A stretch of DNA of 64,000 nucleotides, taken from contig VXBA01004880.1 in the NCBI GenBank assembly GCA_013399895.1, positions 18,033 to 82,032 of the forward strand, read 5' to 3'. The DNA comes from Serilophus lunatus (Eukaryota; Chordata; Aves; Passeriformes; Eurylaimidae). The notes beneath the pieces were generated by a model. It ran no database searches. It worked only from the letters and a program-made list of their open reading frames with translations, and was not told the origin of the DNA. Of this stretch, positions 12,601-27,489 are shown one piece after another (positions within the stretch are counted from its first letter, which is position 1; each line of letters starts with the position of its first letter). The position numbers and the translations under genes are program-made.

Positions 12601-15600
12601 ATTTCTATTTGGAAGAGTCATCTAGTTTTAGAAATACAAATATTTATAGATAAGTACATAGCTTAAATTTTGTGAGTGTAGTGAGCCAGCCATTGAAACT
12701 CTTCATCAATATAAGACAATTTAAAAGAAAAAGCAGATGGATCAGCAATTTCTTCTAGATTACAGATGTTGGAAGTATGAGCCAGAAGTTCCCATTACTA
12801 AAACAAAGATCTACAGAACTGTATATATAGTCAGATCAGTCTTTCTCAACATATGAAGAATTCCATAATTGGTAAATGCAGTAGTAACACAAAATTCTTG
12901 GATTACTTGTATGTGGACTGCTTCACTCTGAGGTATTGTTTCAGTTCTGAAAGAATCTTCCTGTTCTTTAGATTTAGAGGACAGCAGTAAGCTTACAATT
13001 CTAGTTGAGCTCTGCTTTAGTAATCTGTTCTGTTGTAACTCCCAGACATTTTCTATTTCTGATGGCTCCACATACCACAGATGGTGCCATTTCACTTACC
13101 AAAAAAGTTATTCTTGCAACAGAAAAGACAAAATACATCCCTGCTTTCGTTTGACTAAAAAATACTGTGGTGAAGTTATATCTTGATACATATGGTAATA
13201 TATTTGTATGAAAATCGAAGTAGCCATGAATCAAGGTTAAGCACATTGTTCAAATTACATTTTTAATCAAGTTGCAGACCCTAATTATATTGTGAATTGT
13301 CCACATCGTAAAAGACATTAGAAGAACAAGATTCTTGACTGTCTAGTTTATGAAACAGAACATCCTGCTCCACACAGGGAAAAATATAAAGCTAAATGTG
13401 CTCCTAGAGAAAGTAATCATTTTGCTGTCTGAACAAATCTGAACAGTATCTTTAAAATTATCAGCAGTAACTTAATTCCAACTAAGCCTTGTTTTGAACT
13501 TCCTTCTTCTTAACAGACCTTTCCACATAATGTTAATTTTCATTACTGTCATCCATTTTGCTTTAAGAAATTTGACTTCTGTACATCATACAATACTTAG
13601 TTATACTGGTAATTATACACAACCCCCCACCATGAAGTCCTGAGACCTGCAACTTAAAGAAATAAGCATTACTGTTATGGCAGTACAGGGTACTTAACTT
13701 TTCACCAGGTCTCAACTGACATGGCTTGACATGTCTGTTTCCACTGCTGATTATACCATTACCTGCAAATGACAATTTAACTTCTTTTTTCCACCAAGCT
13801 TCCCACCTAATTTTCACTAATATGCTAAAAACACATAATAGGAAAAAGTTTGTGGTATAGGCTCATTACATAGGACACAAAAGGGAGGCAGACTCCTACA
13901 GAGAAATTTTGAGGAGTGAAAGCCAACAGTAAACACCTGCCTTGTCCCTTCTTTCAAAGGGCTGCATTGTTATATGCATTTTCAAATGAGTCCAGAGGTG
14001 AAACTTGGACAAGGATTGGTAGGGCTGCTGTTTTTAAAGTTGCATGTGTTACTTTTCCTTTGTGTAATGTAGGCAACTGGAGACAGAGGAGGGGTGTTGG
14101 GGAAGGAGGGAAATTCAGTTAATTGACCTGCCATAACAAGCAAGACTTTTGACACCAGAAGCCTTGAGTGGGCACAGATACCGTGTGCAAATGTGTTTAG
14201 ATATCTATTCAAATTTGTGCCAAAGTATGCACCAGCAAGTTTAATGTCAGGTAAAGCACCTTTTATGCTCTTTGTTGTTTAAAAATAATATATTTGTGAA
14301 ACAGATTGATAATAGTAACACTGGAAATGGGTGCTTCTTCCCTAAAGTACACATGTAAAAAAAATAAATAAAAAAAAGGAAACAACATTTGTGAGTTTAT
14401 CTGGCTTTTAATCAAGTCTGAGAATTATAACTATGCCAGTTTTCTGTCCTTTATAATTTTAAATAGATCTGCATTTTAACTTTATTTATTTGCTAATTTT
14501 TTATATACTTTAAAGTTACACTTCAGAACTAAAGCTAACTTTTTATTTTCCTAGGCTGTTATAAAGCAGATTGTCATTATTCTTGAATAGTCCTTTGTCT
14601 TCTCCTTTGGACCAATTACCACTAATGAATCTGCAGTCCCCTTTTTACTGTACTCTTCCAATAAATGTAAAATATTTGTATCAAGCTGGCTCAATTTATT
14701 TGATACTTCTAGGTAGTGTTTATTCATGTGCTGTAATCAAGTCCAAGACCAACTCTAGTAATGTTGCTTTTGGAAATAGCCACAATTCAAAATAGTTTTC
14801 ACACAGGGGGAAAAAAAAAAAAATCAATTTTATTTGATTTTTTTGGCAATTTCTGGAGTCAATATCTGTGTGACCCTTGCTCACAGTTTGGCATTACTTT
14901 TTTTTACCTTTTGAATACTAGAAGATATTAACAGAAGAAGTAACCTGATGGACAGAAGGAAAAGGTCATGTAGAAACAGGCTGAGAACTTTGGGACCTCT
15001 GCAGTTTTTGGAGGATTTTATACTACATATTTCTCTTCAAGCCAGAATTGTGTGAAGAAGTGATGTGTTGAATACCAAACTTCTGTATTCTAAACCCCAA
15101 GAGCAGAGCAAAATGTGTGAAATCAAGTATTTCCAGGTAAGAGCAGTGCAGGACTCTAAAGGTATATCTAAGCTTTATGCTGAGTTTTTGCATGATCTAT
15201 TGCTATTCCCTTTATATTAAAAAAAATATTGCATTTTAAATCAAGTTGACTTTCAAAGCAGATTGCTTAAAGCTACTTTTTTTTCACTTTGAATGAAACC
15301 AGTCTCTGTAATAATTGCCATTTTCACCGTACTTGGACACAGTTTGATTTTCATAATCCCATCTTAATATAAAGACTGTGATACCAAAATTATGACCTAG
15401 GTAAAAAGTCAGAATTACTATACCTTAAAAAATTATATATTAGTCTTTTGAGATCTTGTGGTTAAAATAAAGTATGAATAACATCTTCCACTTCCTAATG
15501 TTCCCTGCAAATGCACCTTGTTTGAAAACCTCCAAACCCTGGAAGAAATACAGGTTTTTGTGTATCTGCACCCTTAAAGAGTGTTACTAAGCACACTGCA

Positions 15601-18295
15601 TGCTGGCAGAGCATTGTGATTTGCAAGAAGGAGTTGGCAAAGAAGCACGTTTATGGCACTGGTTCATAAGTGGGACTGAGACACATGAGATTTGGGTTTT
15701 TTTCCCAGTAGAATATTTCTAACAGAATAATATTTTTCCCTCTTACAAACTCTTTGAGGTAGTTTTCCCCACCATCTCCCAGCAATTATGAATGGATGAG
15801 ATGTAAGTCCAAAGCTCAAACCGTGAATTTTAACAAGTGTGTGTTGAAACAGAAGACAGCACGGCATGGGATTGCACATAGGTCTCGTACAATTATGCTG
15901 AGAGACTAATTTATTAGCGGGATAATTTTAGAAAAGGTTACTGCAAGTAAGTCTGTTCTGCTCAGTGATGCCTGGCCTTCAAATAATAGAAACATGTTGT
16001 TTGAAAACCTGCTACTGCCGAACACTGAGCAGCACAGGGTCATCAAATTTCCTCATTTGAAGTGTCACAGCAGTTAATTAGGAATGAGGCTAAAGGAAGG
16101 AGCCTTGAAGGAGATCAGGGCCTTTGTACAGTCCTACATTTTTTAGTTTAGAAGTACATTTAAAAGACTTGCAGTTGAAAAGATTGAGTTGACTAAGACT
16201 TCCCAAAAGATCCTAAAGGCACCTAAAGACCATTTTAAATGTCAGATCCCAGCATTTCCACATCCTTGAGATGCCCAATTTAACCATGCAGCCACATCTT
16301 CCCCTAACAGGCATAACAGCCTGCAGTAAAAAAACACCCTCATGTAGGAGAACACATGCCCCAATTCCAAGATGACCGTAACACCTCATTTGGTATTTCA
16401 GCTCAAATTCTCCACTTGAGACTTTTCATGCCTTTCTGACTTATGATCTCTAACTTTGCAGGTAGTGTTCAACTGGCAAAACTCCACACAGAAGACATTT
16501 GGGTACAGAAGTGTTGTTCTTAGATATCAATGCTTATATCAGTTTTTTTCCTAGACGCTCAACATTTGCATGTCAAAACTAGATCAGTTCTTTTTCTCTG
16601 CAAGTGGCAGACATCCCTCCGTCCTTTTTAGATCCAAATACTGTACATGCAAAGATGTTTTGATACTTGGGTAGAAATCCTCCCTTGATGTTTGGTAGAA
16701 ATGTTAAATGAGAGAGAGACATTAATCTTGCTCAGAGACACGGAAGACACTCACAACCAAGGACTTCAAGCAGAAGTATGTGCTTGCCTTCAGCATAATG
16801 TAAGGGATTTGGGGAAATAGTGGAAGAGCAAGGAGGGGAAGTGTTCTTTTGGAGGGTGAGATTTTTCCTTTCCAGTGTATTCAATTTAGTGGCACACTGT
16901 GTCTTCTAAGTCCCAGCAGTTTTGTCCTGGATCCCTACATCTTCACTAGCTCCCCACTCTGGAAGTGTAAATTGTGCCAAGAACCATAGAGAGCTCAAAA
17001 GCCAAGTATTCCCATATTTAAGATTTTTTGATAGGTCTACCCCCCAAAACCAAATAGATCTGAGGAGGTCTGTGATAAGTTGCGCTTGCTGGGTGTGAAC
17101 CACATGGACTGTTACAGATCACTGTGTATGAACTTTCATCAGTGCCAGAATTTTCTGGTAAGAGATTTCTGGTATGAAAATGTCTTGAAGGACTGTGTGG
17201 TCTTCATCACACTGGCAACTAGAGTTTAGTTCTCTTTAAGGTCATGCTTAAGTCATAATAAATGCAAAAAGGCAGTAACATCACTGATACAGTCTGAATT
17301 ATAGCTGTACACTTTTGACTTCAAAGGACACAATCCAGAAAACTACAAAAGATACGCAAGTCAATGACACATACACACACCACTAACCCTGCCACATGCA
17401 GACATCTCCTTTGATGCAGGTTCATCAGTATTCGTCTCCTCCTCCATCCCCTTCAGTCCCTTGCAGGTCTGCTACACTAAAAGCACTGCTGCTGAACAGT
17501 CTGCAGAAATGCATCAGGACTAAAGAAATAGCTCTTATTGAGAATATAGAATAATGAGACACAGTGCTCTATTTTTCTAATAACTAAGCTCCTATAGCTT
17601 TCAGTGAACTAATATTCTGCAAACAGAAGTCAAGGAAGAGTAAAATCAAACTACTACCCAGCTTAGAATCTTCAAAAGAATCCTCAAAGGAACAGACTGG
17701 CATTTGACCGTGCTGTAATGGAAAGAAGCATGCATCTTCAATAGATGTTTTTGACTTGTCAAGGATTAGTTCTCTGGCAGCTGAAAGAAAAATGACACTG
17801 CAGTAACAACACCTGGAGTATATTGAGATATTTTTCTACTTTCCAGTTTAAAAGCTTGCACTGTTAAGTGCGAGTAAGTACCAAGAAGGCACAGGAAAAG
17901 GTTAGTAGGATGATCCAATTGCTAAAATTTGGTCTCTGCAATCAGCAACTATGAAACCCCAACCTGTTAACACTAAGACATAGAAGTCACAGCATCTATA
18001 AAATTAGATGAACACATACTAAGCTCTTATCTTACCCCTAAGGATCCTAAAGACCCTGGGTCTGAACTGAATAGAATGCAGTGGCCTAGTACCTAGCTAG
18101 ATGTAATGAGGAAACTTTCAAATGTGATGGAGCTAGTCAAATAGTTTCCATTTCACTGATAGTTATGGACCCACATCTGAGATTGAACAGGGGTCATTTT
18201 TGTGCTATGCATATGATGCTTAGAGATTTGTACTTTGTGTCTTTCCACAGACTTAAAGTGGACCTGGCACAGGGGGTGTCTGTATATCTTTGTCA
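9661..18295. other. Intergenic, no gene or repeat recognised
   Basis: AT-rich sequence with only short, scattered open frames and no consensus-flanked exon. Short A-runs occur at about 11394, 14341-14375 and 14811. No tRNA-like cloverleaf or other RNA gene was seen. Confidence 0.7.
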
Positions 18296-18297
18296 AG

Positions 18298-18907
18298 AAT
18301 CACAGAATCACTAGGTTGGAAGAGACCTCCAAGATCATCTAGTCCAACCCTTACCCTAGAACCTCAACTAGACTAGACTATGTCACCAAGTGCCACGTCC
18401 AGCCTTTTTTTAAACACATCCAGGGATGGTGACTCCGCCACTTCCCTGGGTAGTCCATTCCACAACTTTATTACTCTTTCTGTAAAAAACTTCTTCCCAA
18501 TATCTAACCTATACCTCCCTTGATGCAGCTCGAGACTGTGTCCTCTCGTTCTGTCAGTTGCTGCCTGGTGAAAGAGACCAACCGCCACCTGACTACAACC
18601 TCCTTTCAGGAAGTTGTAGAGAGTGATAAGGTCACCTCTGAGCCTCCTTTTCTCCAGGCTAAACAGTTCCAACTCCCTCAATCGTTCCTCGTAGGGCTTG
18701 TGCTCCATACCCTCCACCAACCTCGTTGCTCTCCTCTGGACACGCTCAATCATCTCCACGTCCTTCCTAAACTGAGTGGCCCAGAACTGGACCCAGGTGC
18801 GGTCTCACCAGTGCCGAGTACAGAGGCAGAATAACCTCCCTGCTCCTGCTGGCCACACTGTTCCTAATGCAGGCCGTTGGCCGCCTTGGCCACCAGGGCA
18901 CACTGCT
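18298..18907 (-). mobile_element. CR1 LINE 3' fragment, reverse orientation
   Basis: The low-coordinate end reads AATCACAGAATCACTAGG followed by TTGGAAGAGACCTCCAAG, the reverse complement of a CR1 3' terminus. The - strand frame at 18373-18759 encodes the C-terminal end of CR1 ORF2, including 'RVQRRATRLVEGMEH', 'RLRELELFSLEKRRLRGDL' and 'FFTERVIKLWNGLPREV'. It is open over 128 codons, so this is a relatively young copy. It is 5'-truncated near 18905, as is typical of LINE insertions. Confidence 0.95.
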
Positions 18908-21900
18908 GAAAGCTTAGGATGCTTTTTATTTCATAAACAGTAACAATATTTAAGTAAGAAATCTAAGAAAAAATCCTGCTATGAGAAATAGTTATCCAGC
19001 TTCCCCTCCCAACATCTTGTGCATCTCCAGCCTGTTTGCTGGTAGAGCGTGGTGAGAAGCAGAAAAGGCCCTGGCTCTGTGCACGCACTGCTCAGCAATA
19101 ACAGAAACATCCCTGTGTTATCAACACTGTTTCCAGCACAAAGTCAAAACACAGTCCTGTGCTAGCTACTGTGAAGATAATGAACTCTATCCCAGCCAAA
19201 ACCAGCACAACAGAGCCCACAGGAAAAATTTTAGGTATGAAGCAGTAGATGTGCATGTCTTTAGGGTGCAGTTCTTATCAGCACTCACATTTTACCACTC
19301 TGACTCCAGAAGTCTGAAATTGTCCCATTTGAAACAGCTGGTTGAAAGAAGGAGGTGGTCAGTGTTGTTCCTCAGGTGGGAATGGAGTGATAAAGTAAGC
19401 AGTGTAAGCATCCTGTAGGTGTTTACATTAAACAGTCACTGAAGTAAAACACACAAATGCTAAACATTCCTGGAACACAAACCATTTATCAGTGCCCCCT
19501 CACAAACACCAAAGTTCCTCTTTGGAGACCCAGACAAAAGCACTTCCCCCACTGTGGCCACACATATCTTATATTTTCACAGCAGGGAGAAACAGAAAAA
19601 TCTTTGCCCACCAGTTATGACCTTGGCTTTCTTGGCCTCCAGGGCTGCAATGGAAGCTTTACCAAGGTCTTGTGAACAAAGTAATTTACCGCTCCCTGGT
19701 CATCCAGCTCTAAATGTGGCTAACTGAACTGGGAAAAAAATAACATTTGAGGGCTCACAGATGCAGTTCATCAGAAATGTGTGGGGAACACTTGGGTAGC
19801 ATGGACATAGCACCAGATCTTCCCACAGATGGGTTCTACCTGTCCCTTCAAAAACTGTCCATAATCATCAGCAGCCTACACTTTGCTGTCTTGGACCCTG
19901 GCAGATCCTATGCTGCTGCCTGATCCTTCTATAGGCCTGTCCTCTGAGCTGAAAAGTTCCATCTGAAATCAATGCCTGAAAGCCAGAAACTGTAGTCTTG
20001 GACAAGCATAAACAACATATGCCACAGTCTGTCACTCAAGGATTATTAGGATTATTGCTATAATTGCTCCGATTACAAGATTGCTGTAAGATACAAGATT
20101 TGAAACTAAAAAATGGGAAAATCCATGCAGCCTTTTTAGTTTTCCTGTATTTTCTTCATGATCCACTTGTAAGAATGATCTGCTTTACATTCTGATGTTC
20201 ACCTACACTGGTGTTTTTATTGAGGGGATGGTGAGCCATTCATTAAGGATAAGTTTCAGAAAAAAGATGTGCCAGACAATTGTAGAAGAGTCAAAGTTCA
20301 GGCAGTTTTATTCCTAGCTATTTGATATATAGGGTGAACACCAGACTGCTAGATCTTGCCTTTCACACGGTGTTATCACCACCAGTTCATGAGGCATTTT
20401 AAGCACTGAAGGTTATCTGCAAATCCTTCTCTTAAAGTCCAATTTGAACATACAGTTCTAACATCGACTGGAAGAGGACCTGGGAGCCCAGTCTAACTCA
20501 GAGGTTCTTACTGACCTGGTGCCAGCTCAGCAAAAGACCGTCTCCTCCCACCTTCCTTCATCAGAGAAAAACAGTGTAGTCATCCAGCTCAAAAGCTGCA
20601 GTCCCAGATGGGTAGAGGAGGGTGTCCCTGTGCTCAGTACAAACCCCTGGTACCCCAAAACAGGAAGCTCAGCACCTTCCAGCTCCTCTCAGTTCAGGGT
20701 TGTGGTGCTGCCCACCATCCTCAGCCTCTCCTGCAACATCTGACTGCCACCCAGGACTTCATACCTAAGAGGAAGGGCCTTACACAGAGCAATGTGAATA
20801 GTCCTTCTTCTCTGTCTCTTTTACTCTTCACAGAGCTGATGGTGAAGTCAGACTGAAGCAACAGAACCCAATATGTTATTGCTTGAACCAACCACTTGAG
20901 TATTATGAGAGGAAAAAAAATGAAAGCAGCATGATTTGTACCTTCTTTTACAATAAAAGTAGCCTTCACTCTTCAAGACATCTTGGGGTGCTCCTGCTGT
21001 GACGTTAAGGACAGTTTATATGCCGGTTACACATTCTCCTGAAACTCTCTGAGGCATGCAAGATTTGGCAAACATCAAAAATCAGAACATAGCCTGTCTT
21101 TTTTATTATTATTATTATTATTGGTTATTATTAATATTCTTCAGCCACAGGGATATCAAAGACTTTGGTGGCAATGGATACAATTTGGCTGCTCCCTAGA
21201 GATGGCTTTAGTGAATGCATAATCAATTTTATAAATGAGCAGCTGGCCTGCACAGCAAGGTGCACTCTGCATTTCACCAAAATGCATAATGAATTGCATA
21301 TACTCTGCTTTAGGATTAAGATGGGCTTTCCTCTTAGAAACTGATATGACTAAGTTTCAGTTTTTTCCCATGTTGAAGGACGAATTAATTCCTGGTTTTT
21401 GATCAATGTACCCAACTTTAATTCCCAAGGACTATCAGAGACAGCCTGCCTAGAAGGAGGATCCCAAACATGGGCCAAAGTCAAGCACCCAAATCAGAAG
21501 CAGATTGTGAATGTAAGTCTGCCCAGATGTTGTGTCTCCTTCAATGGAGACAGCCAGGAATAAGTCTGAGGCTCCAGTCTTGAATATTATCTTTTGCTGG
21601 CCCAACAAATTGATAATCTCAGCAAAATGGCAAGTATTTATTTTTGTATGGAACAAAAATATTTCATTGCAGAAGCATAAAAACAATTTCCAATGCCACA
21701 TCTATTTCTCTCAAACTTAGTGATCTCTCTGATCCACGACAAAAGTTTGCTCAGGCCCAAGGGCATTTTGTTGACTTTCCACTGGCCTTTAAGTCTATAA
21801 TGTGATTTCTCAGGTCTCTGTGTGGAAATGATTTGTGACTCTCATATTCCCATTGAGAATAACCCATCCATTATATAGCCTCCAGCAAAAGCTGCACTGT

Positions 21901-24900
21901 GACAGGTCTTTTGAGGTCAGATAGGCTACTGCAATGCTTCAAATGGGCAGGCATGTCATGCCTGCATTGCTTGCTGTTCCTCACAAAGCAGAGAAAGCAA
22001 GCAGAAAGGAAAGGATTAGAATGTAGAAACTGTGAGACTGAGCACCCACCATCTACAGGGGCACCTTCACACATGGATATACATTTTCATCTGACAACAT
22101 AGTCTGAATAAATCTGGCTTCAGCTGCCCAACTCCATCCCCTAGGAAACATTTTCCTTCCCCCAGCAGAAGCCAGAAAGCCTTTCCTGAGATCCCTCGGT
22201 GTGCCTGATGAGATTTCATTGGCATTTACATTTCAATTTCTTGTTGCCAGTCGTGCTTGTAAGACAGCAAGAGAAGAATGAGACTTTCTTCATTGCTAAG
22301 AGCTGCTCAAAGATTTCTGTGGGTTGTTTGGGTTTTTTTGTTTCTTTGTTTTTTTCTGATTGTGTTGGGATGTTTTAGGAGAAAGGTGTGACAAGAGTGA
22401 TGGAGGCTATGTAGACCATATTCAGCAACAACATAAGCTAGGAGAGCAAGTATACCTGTGGGAGCATATAGAAATAGTGTTAAGCTTCATGCTCCATGTG
22501 TGCTGTGAGAATTCAGTGCGCAACACTAAACCTCGTGACATTGCTGGAGGCCTGCTGTGTCCCTGCACTTTTTAATGAGTTCAGCAAAACACCAATAATT
22601 CTCTGCGCACAGGTTTTAACACACAACCACTTTTTTAGGCACTTCAAGTTTCTGATGCTAAAGAGATGTAAAATTAAATGCAGCACCCAATGGTCTTATT
22701 ATGTCACTGTTCATGTGGTGATTTCCCTCTTTACACCACATGGGATAAAATAAACTCAGTGAAGACCTGAAGCACCACATCTGTACATAAACCAAAGAAG
22801 ACCATGCAGAAATCTTGGCACCTGACTTCTGTTTTCAGCACTAAGACTATAGATGGAAACACTGCATGGAGTAACACGCCACTGTGTGGTCTCCCCAAAA
22901 CTTGAGCAACCATCCAGTAGTGAAATTAAGGTTCCTGACTGCTGCCAAAAGCTGTCAAGACTCTGCTGGGAAACTGAGATTTGTGCTACTGACATACATA
23001 CAGCTGCAATCCCAAGCAAGCAGCTGTTCTATGTCAGTTCCCAAACTGGCAGTGTCCATTGCTGCAACACTGCCCTCCAGCTGGCAGCCATCCCAAATGG
23101 TAAGGCCAAATAGGGGTAAAAAGGGCTGGTTTTTACCTCTGAGCATCTCTTTTCCTCTGGTTGCCCATGGTATGAGAAGGACCATGGAGTTTGGCAGTTG
23201 CTCCTCTCAGAAGGCTCCAAATCTCAGTTCATCACATCCAAGGCAATGTTTGGATCTCATTTGCTTTGTTGTACTGACAGCAGCACAGAGGTGCTCATAG
23301 CCCCTTCACTTCTGCATTCTGCTTCTTGATTATTCAGCTGTGCCTGTTTTCTATTCCCAGATCATCTACCAATTTTTTAGTATAAAAAACTCACAAAAAT
23401 ATCAAGATGTACTTTCTTTCTCGATCTCCAAACAAGCTCATTCCTTGACTACTGAGTAATTAGTCTCAAAATATATTTTTTAAAGGGAGCTGTAGACAAG
23501 AACCAATCTGTTGCTAAAGATTAAAGGTATTTCTTCATATGGGAAGCTTGCTTTCCCTCAAAAATACTGCCACAGCTTTATTAGGAATGAGCTTGTTCTG
23601 TGTTTTCTGCTGAGCCTCTGGAGAAATACTCTATAACCTAGGACTTAGGAGGTCATTAAGGTATTTATGTGGCAGCAAGGAGGCGGTTACCTGCATCCTC
23701 CCTTTTAACAGCAAAAAGTTGTTTTCCCAAGGGAGACCAATTTGTATGTCAGGAGACACATTTCCAAGTCTTCTTATTTTGCTGTTGTTTTTGAGAGTAG
23801 ACAGTACAACACTGCAGCATGCCAAGTGGAAAAATGACAGGAGGCTGTCGTGCTGTGCCATTCGGATCAGGTCATGTCACAGCGACTCAGCTGTGGCAGG
23901 ACTGCCAGAGGGAATGGCTTACTAGCAAAGCCAGGATCTCACTGAGCTGCAGAGAGGAGATCAAGTCCTCAGAAGAAAGGGCAGACTTACTAAATACCCA
24001 GGGACAAGTGCCTGGCTAGTTTTTCTTAATAGTATGGTTTCCTCCTCTCCTAAACAAGTCTGGATAGCTGGCACTAGTCCTTCATACTTACTGAGGGAGC
24101 AAACTACTACCAGCTACTAAGAGGCATTATGCAGCACTTGAAAAGTAACATCAGTAAAATCTTCCCAGTAAAATCATAAAAAGCTGCTCTTTTCATCATT
24201 CCCTCTGGCAGTAGCTGGTGTCATGAATTGGAAGAATTTGTAGCCACCCATATTTTACTCTGATTATGTAAATGCAATTATTCACATACAAAAATAAAGC
24301 TAAAAATATATTAAATTTTCAGACATTTGACATCTCTAGGGCTTTTACATGTTTTAAGCAAAAACTCATTACATGGCTATGGCTGTTTATTTGCCCATCT
24401 ATGTAAATTCTGAGGATCAAAAAGAGTTGAGTCACCAGCTTTCAGAAGTTCAGATAGCTTTAAATTACTATTTTATTTTTAAAAATAAATTAAACCATCT
24501 ATAGACCGGAAGCTCAGGCACAAATACAGCTTTAAAGAAAAAGGAGTAGCAAAATGAAAGTGAAACCCTATATTGAGTTGTAGTCTTTACTAGCAGGGGT
24601 TTTTTTAACTTTTCCTAATAAAAATGTAAATGTTTCTCAGTAAGAAATAGGACCAACTCTCAAGTAAGTCAGCACGTATTACTTATGCATTAGATAAGAT
24701 TATTCAACAATTCAGTGCAATCCTCACAGTCAGTCTTCTACTAGAGGGTGAATACAAGGAAATGTAGTTTTTGCTAGATGAAAAACACGTCGGCAGAGCT
24801 CTCGTTAGAACTACAATCACAAGAAACGCACTTGACAAACTGCATCCTAACTGTGCTGCCCAAGGGATTTACAGTTGGTTCCTCTGCAAACATTATTCAA

Positions 24901-27470
24901 TCAGGCATTTTTCTTCTGTGGGCATCCTGTAGGCAACCACAGCCAGGGGGATAGGAGGCCAGGGGTGTTGCAGCTGTTACCTTTCTTTCCCTTCTCTTCC
25001 TGTAATTATTACTTTGCCTTTTGTCACTGCATGTACATTGAATTTTCTTGCTGCTGATTACACAGTAGGCAATATATCAAAGGCACTTCATTGCTATGTG
25101 TGAGCCCTGTGACTACTGCAGCAGAAAAGGAGGGGATTTAAATTTCATGAGGGTAAGTGGGGGTCAGGTTATCAGCACCAGAGCACAGCCCCTTGAAGAT
25201 CATCCCCTCTTACAGTCTTCAATGAACTGCAGTGATGTCCCACCTGCTTCTACAAATCCTCCCCATCTCGCCTGCCTCCTTGCTTGTCATAGTGTCACAA
25301 AAAAATACATGAAAGTTCAATAGAAAAGATTAGTCAAATGTCCAAATGCAGAAATTTTTGTCTATTCTTCTTTACCAAAACACAGGCAGTGTTTCCATCA
25401 GAAAAAGATTTCATTTCATTCTCTACATTTGTTTATTTTATGTGCATTTTCCTCCTGAAGCTCCTCTTCAGTCTCTGCTGCAGTGCTTGAGTCATGTGAC
25501 AGCTGATTCTTTCTGTTTGAGAGAAATCCATTTGTATAAAGCATGGCTGTCATCTTAGTACATATCCAGTTTTAAACAAAAGGCATAGAGCAAATTATTA
25601 ATAGAGGTGAACAAGAGGAGACAGAGCTTCTCTAATACCTACTTAATGCTAACATTTTAAATCAAGCTCAGATGACAGGACTGTGCTTCAGTGACACTGA
25701 ACACGGATTGGGGGATCGGGGAGAGGGGGAAGAAAGAATACAGTTTTTTAAAAAATCTAAAAAAAAATTATCTTCCATGTAAAATCACATTTTCTGCCTA
25801 AAATAAGCCAGCCATGGCTAATGATGTTAGTAGCAGTGCCCAACCAAATGAGGATGCCACTGGACAAGCAGCACACTCCAAACAAAGGCAGCTGGTGGCA
25901 GAGCCTTTATCTTGGGTTGTGCTGGGAAAGGGTCTCGGTCTTCCACAATCCAGATCTCTGTCTAGGGGCTGCTTAGGCCCTTAGAGGAGAGTCCAGCATA
26001 CAGGGCAGGTGGGCACAGTGGGCAGCTGCCCTCGCTCAAAGCAGTCAGGTGCCAGCCTGCTGTCCAGATGGTCTCACGGCTTCCTCCATCACTCTTCATC
26101 ACACAACCCTCACTCATCCGTAAAACAGATCTTACAGAAATCCTCCTTCAGCTGCAGTGAAACAGTGCTTCAAAGAATAGCAGAACAGTTGCAGGAAATC
26201 AAGCTTAACCAGAAAGAAGTTTTGCAGTGTCTTGTCTTTTTCTAGTTTCTTGTTCATGAAGACTAAAGTTTTATCTGAGGAAAGCACTTCATTTTTGTTT
26301 CTCAGTAAGCTTTGCTTCAGTGATACATTAAGAGTTGGGAGGAGGGGAGGGAAGGTGTGATTCTGTTATTGCTTCTGTGATACCATGAAATTCACATGGA
26401 CTAGCTCCCTCTCTGAAACAACATTCATACTCTGATGCTGCAAACTAAAGATACAACTCTTTCATAAAAGATGCTGTTACAGTTTGATTGCTTCTGAATT
26501 TAGGAAAGGCTAAATTCTGTATCACCTTCAAATTTAGTAGCACCCAGGAATTAAGGAGTTTCAGTGGATTCTCCAACAATGCTGTCACCAAGCTGGCTCA
26601 GAGGGAAGCCAGCTTGAAACAAGAAGTCCCAGTCAGTCTGCCTCAATCAGTGTCTCTCACTGCTGCTGGTGCTAATGAAGCAGCAGGAGGATCATGGGAG
26701 ACTCATTTACACTAAAAATCTGCTTTATAAGAGCTGAGACTTCAAACACCCCATATCGGGTAACAGAGTGGTCTTCCATCTCTATCCCTTCGACTGTCTC
26801 CAGGTCCCTTTGCTGTCACTGGAATTGGCCTGAGGGTTACCTGAAGGTTCAACTTGCCTGTTGAAGGCAAGTTATTTCAAGGCTTCTGTTGCCTTCAGGC
26901 TCAGGTTTAAAGACTGGCAAGTACATTATGGGTTCGTCTTGGAGCCCAGTCAAGCCAGGCCTCTGATTTTTCAAGGATGCTTCAAAACAGCTGAATTGTC
27001 ACTACCCTTGTAACTCCCTACAGGACACATCTGCATGCCCTTTCATCTACCAATAGTACCAGAAACCATTTTCCCTGGAAACTGGAAGTCTCTTCCTTCT
27101 CATTTCCATGCTCACTTACACGGGTACCCAAAAGACATGGAAATTTTAAATATATTTTAAATGGATATGGATACCATCAGCAGACACCAAGTCGTGCAAC
27201 TGTCCCTTCTTTCAGCACTATTCAAGAGCTCTCAGATCCCACATAACCAAACAGAAAAAACAAATTTGCTCTTCTGAGACTAGAGAGGATCTACCAAGAA
27301 AACTGTGTTAAAATGAGAGACCGCATTCAAACCAGAGTAAGTATATTCTCTCTCTCATCCCTCCCCTTACGCAACTGCTACCATGGATAAAGCACTAAAA
27401 TTATTTTTTGAGTATTTATTTAAACACTTCTTAGAGTGTTTAGAGTGTCTTAGAGTGTTAATTTTCATCA
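18908..27470. other. Intergenic, no gene recognised
   Basis: A mixed AT-rich tract. Overlapping small open frames on both strands at 22750-23300 reflect locally higher GC and show no recognisable domain. An (ATT)n microsatellite is listed separately. No CR1 tail or LTR was recognised here. Confidence 0.65.
21103..21123. repeat. (ATT)n microsatellite
   Basis: About seven ATT/TTA units followed by an imperfect continuation, GGTTATTATTAATATT. Confidence 0.95.
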
Positions 27471-27489
27471 TGAAAATTGTCATGTCCTT

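Noticed and set aside
18520..18834. 104-codon + strand open frame
   Set aside because: Reverse-strand shadow of the CR1 ORF2 end at 18373-18759.
22750..23300. Several open frames (up to 138 codons) on both strands
   Set aside because: Mutually overlapping on both strands in a locally GC-richer tract, with no domain, splice context or family resemblance.
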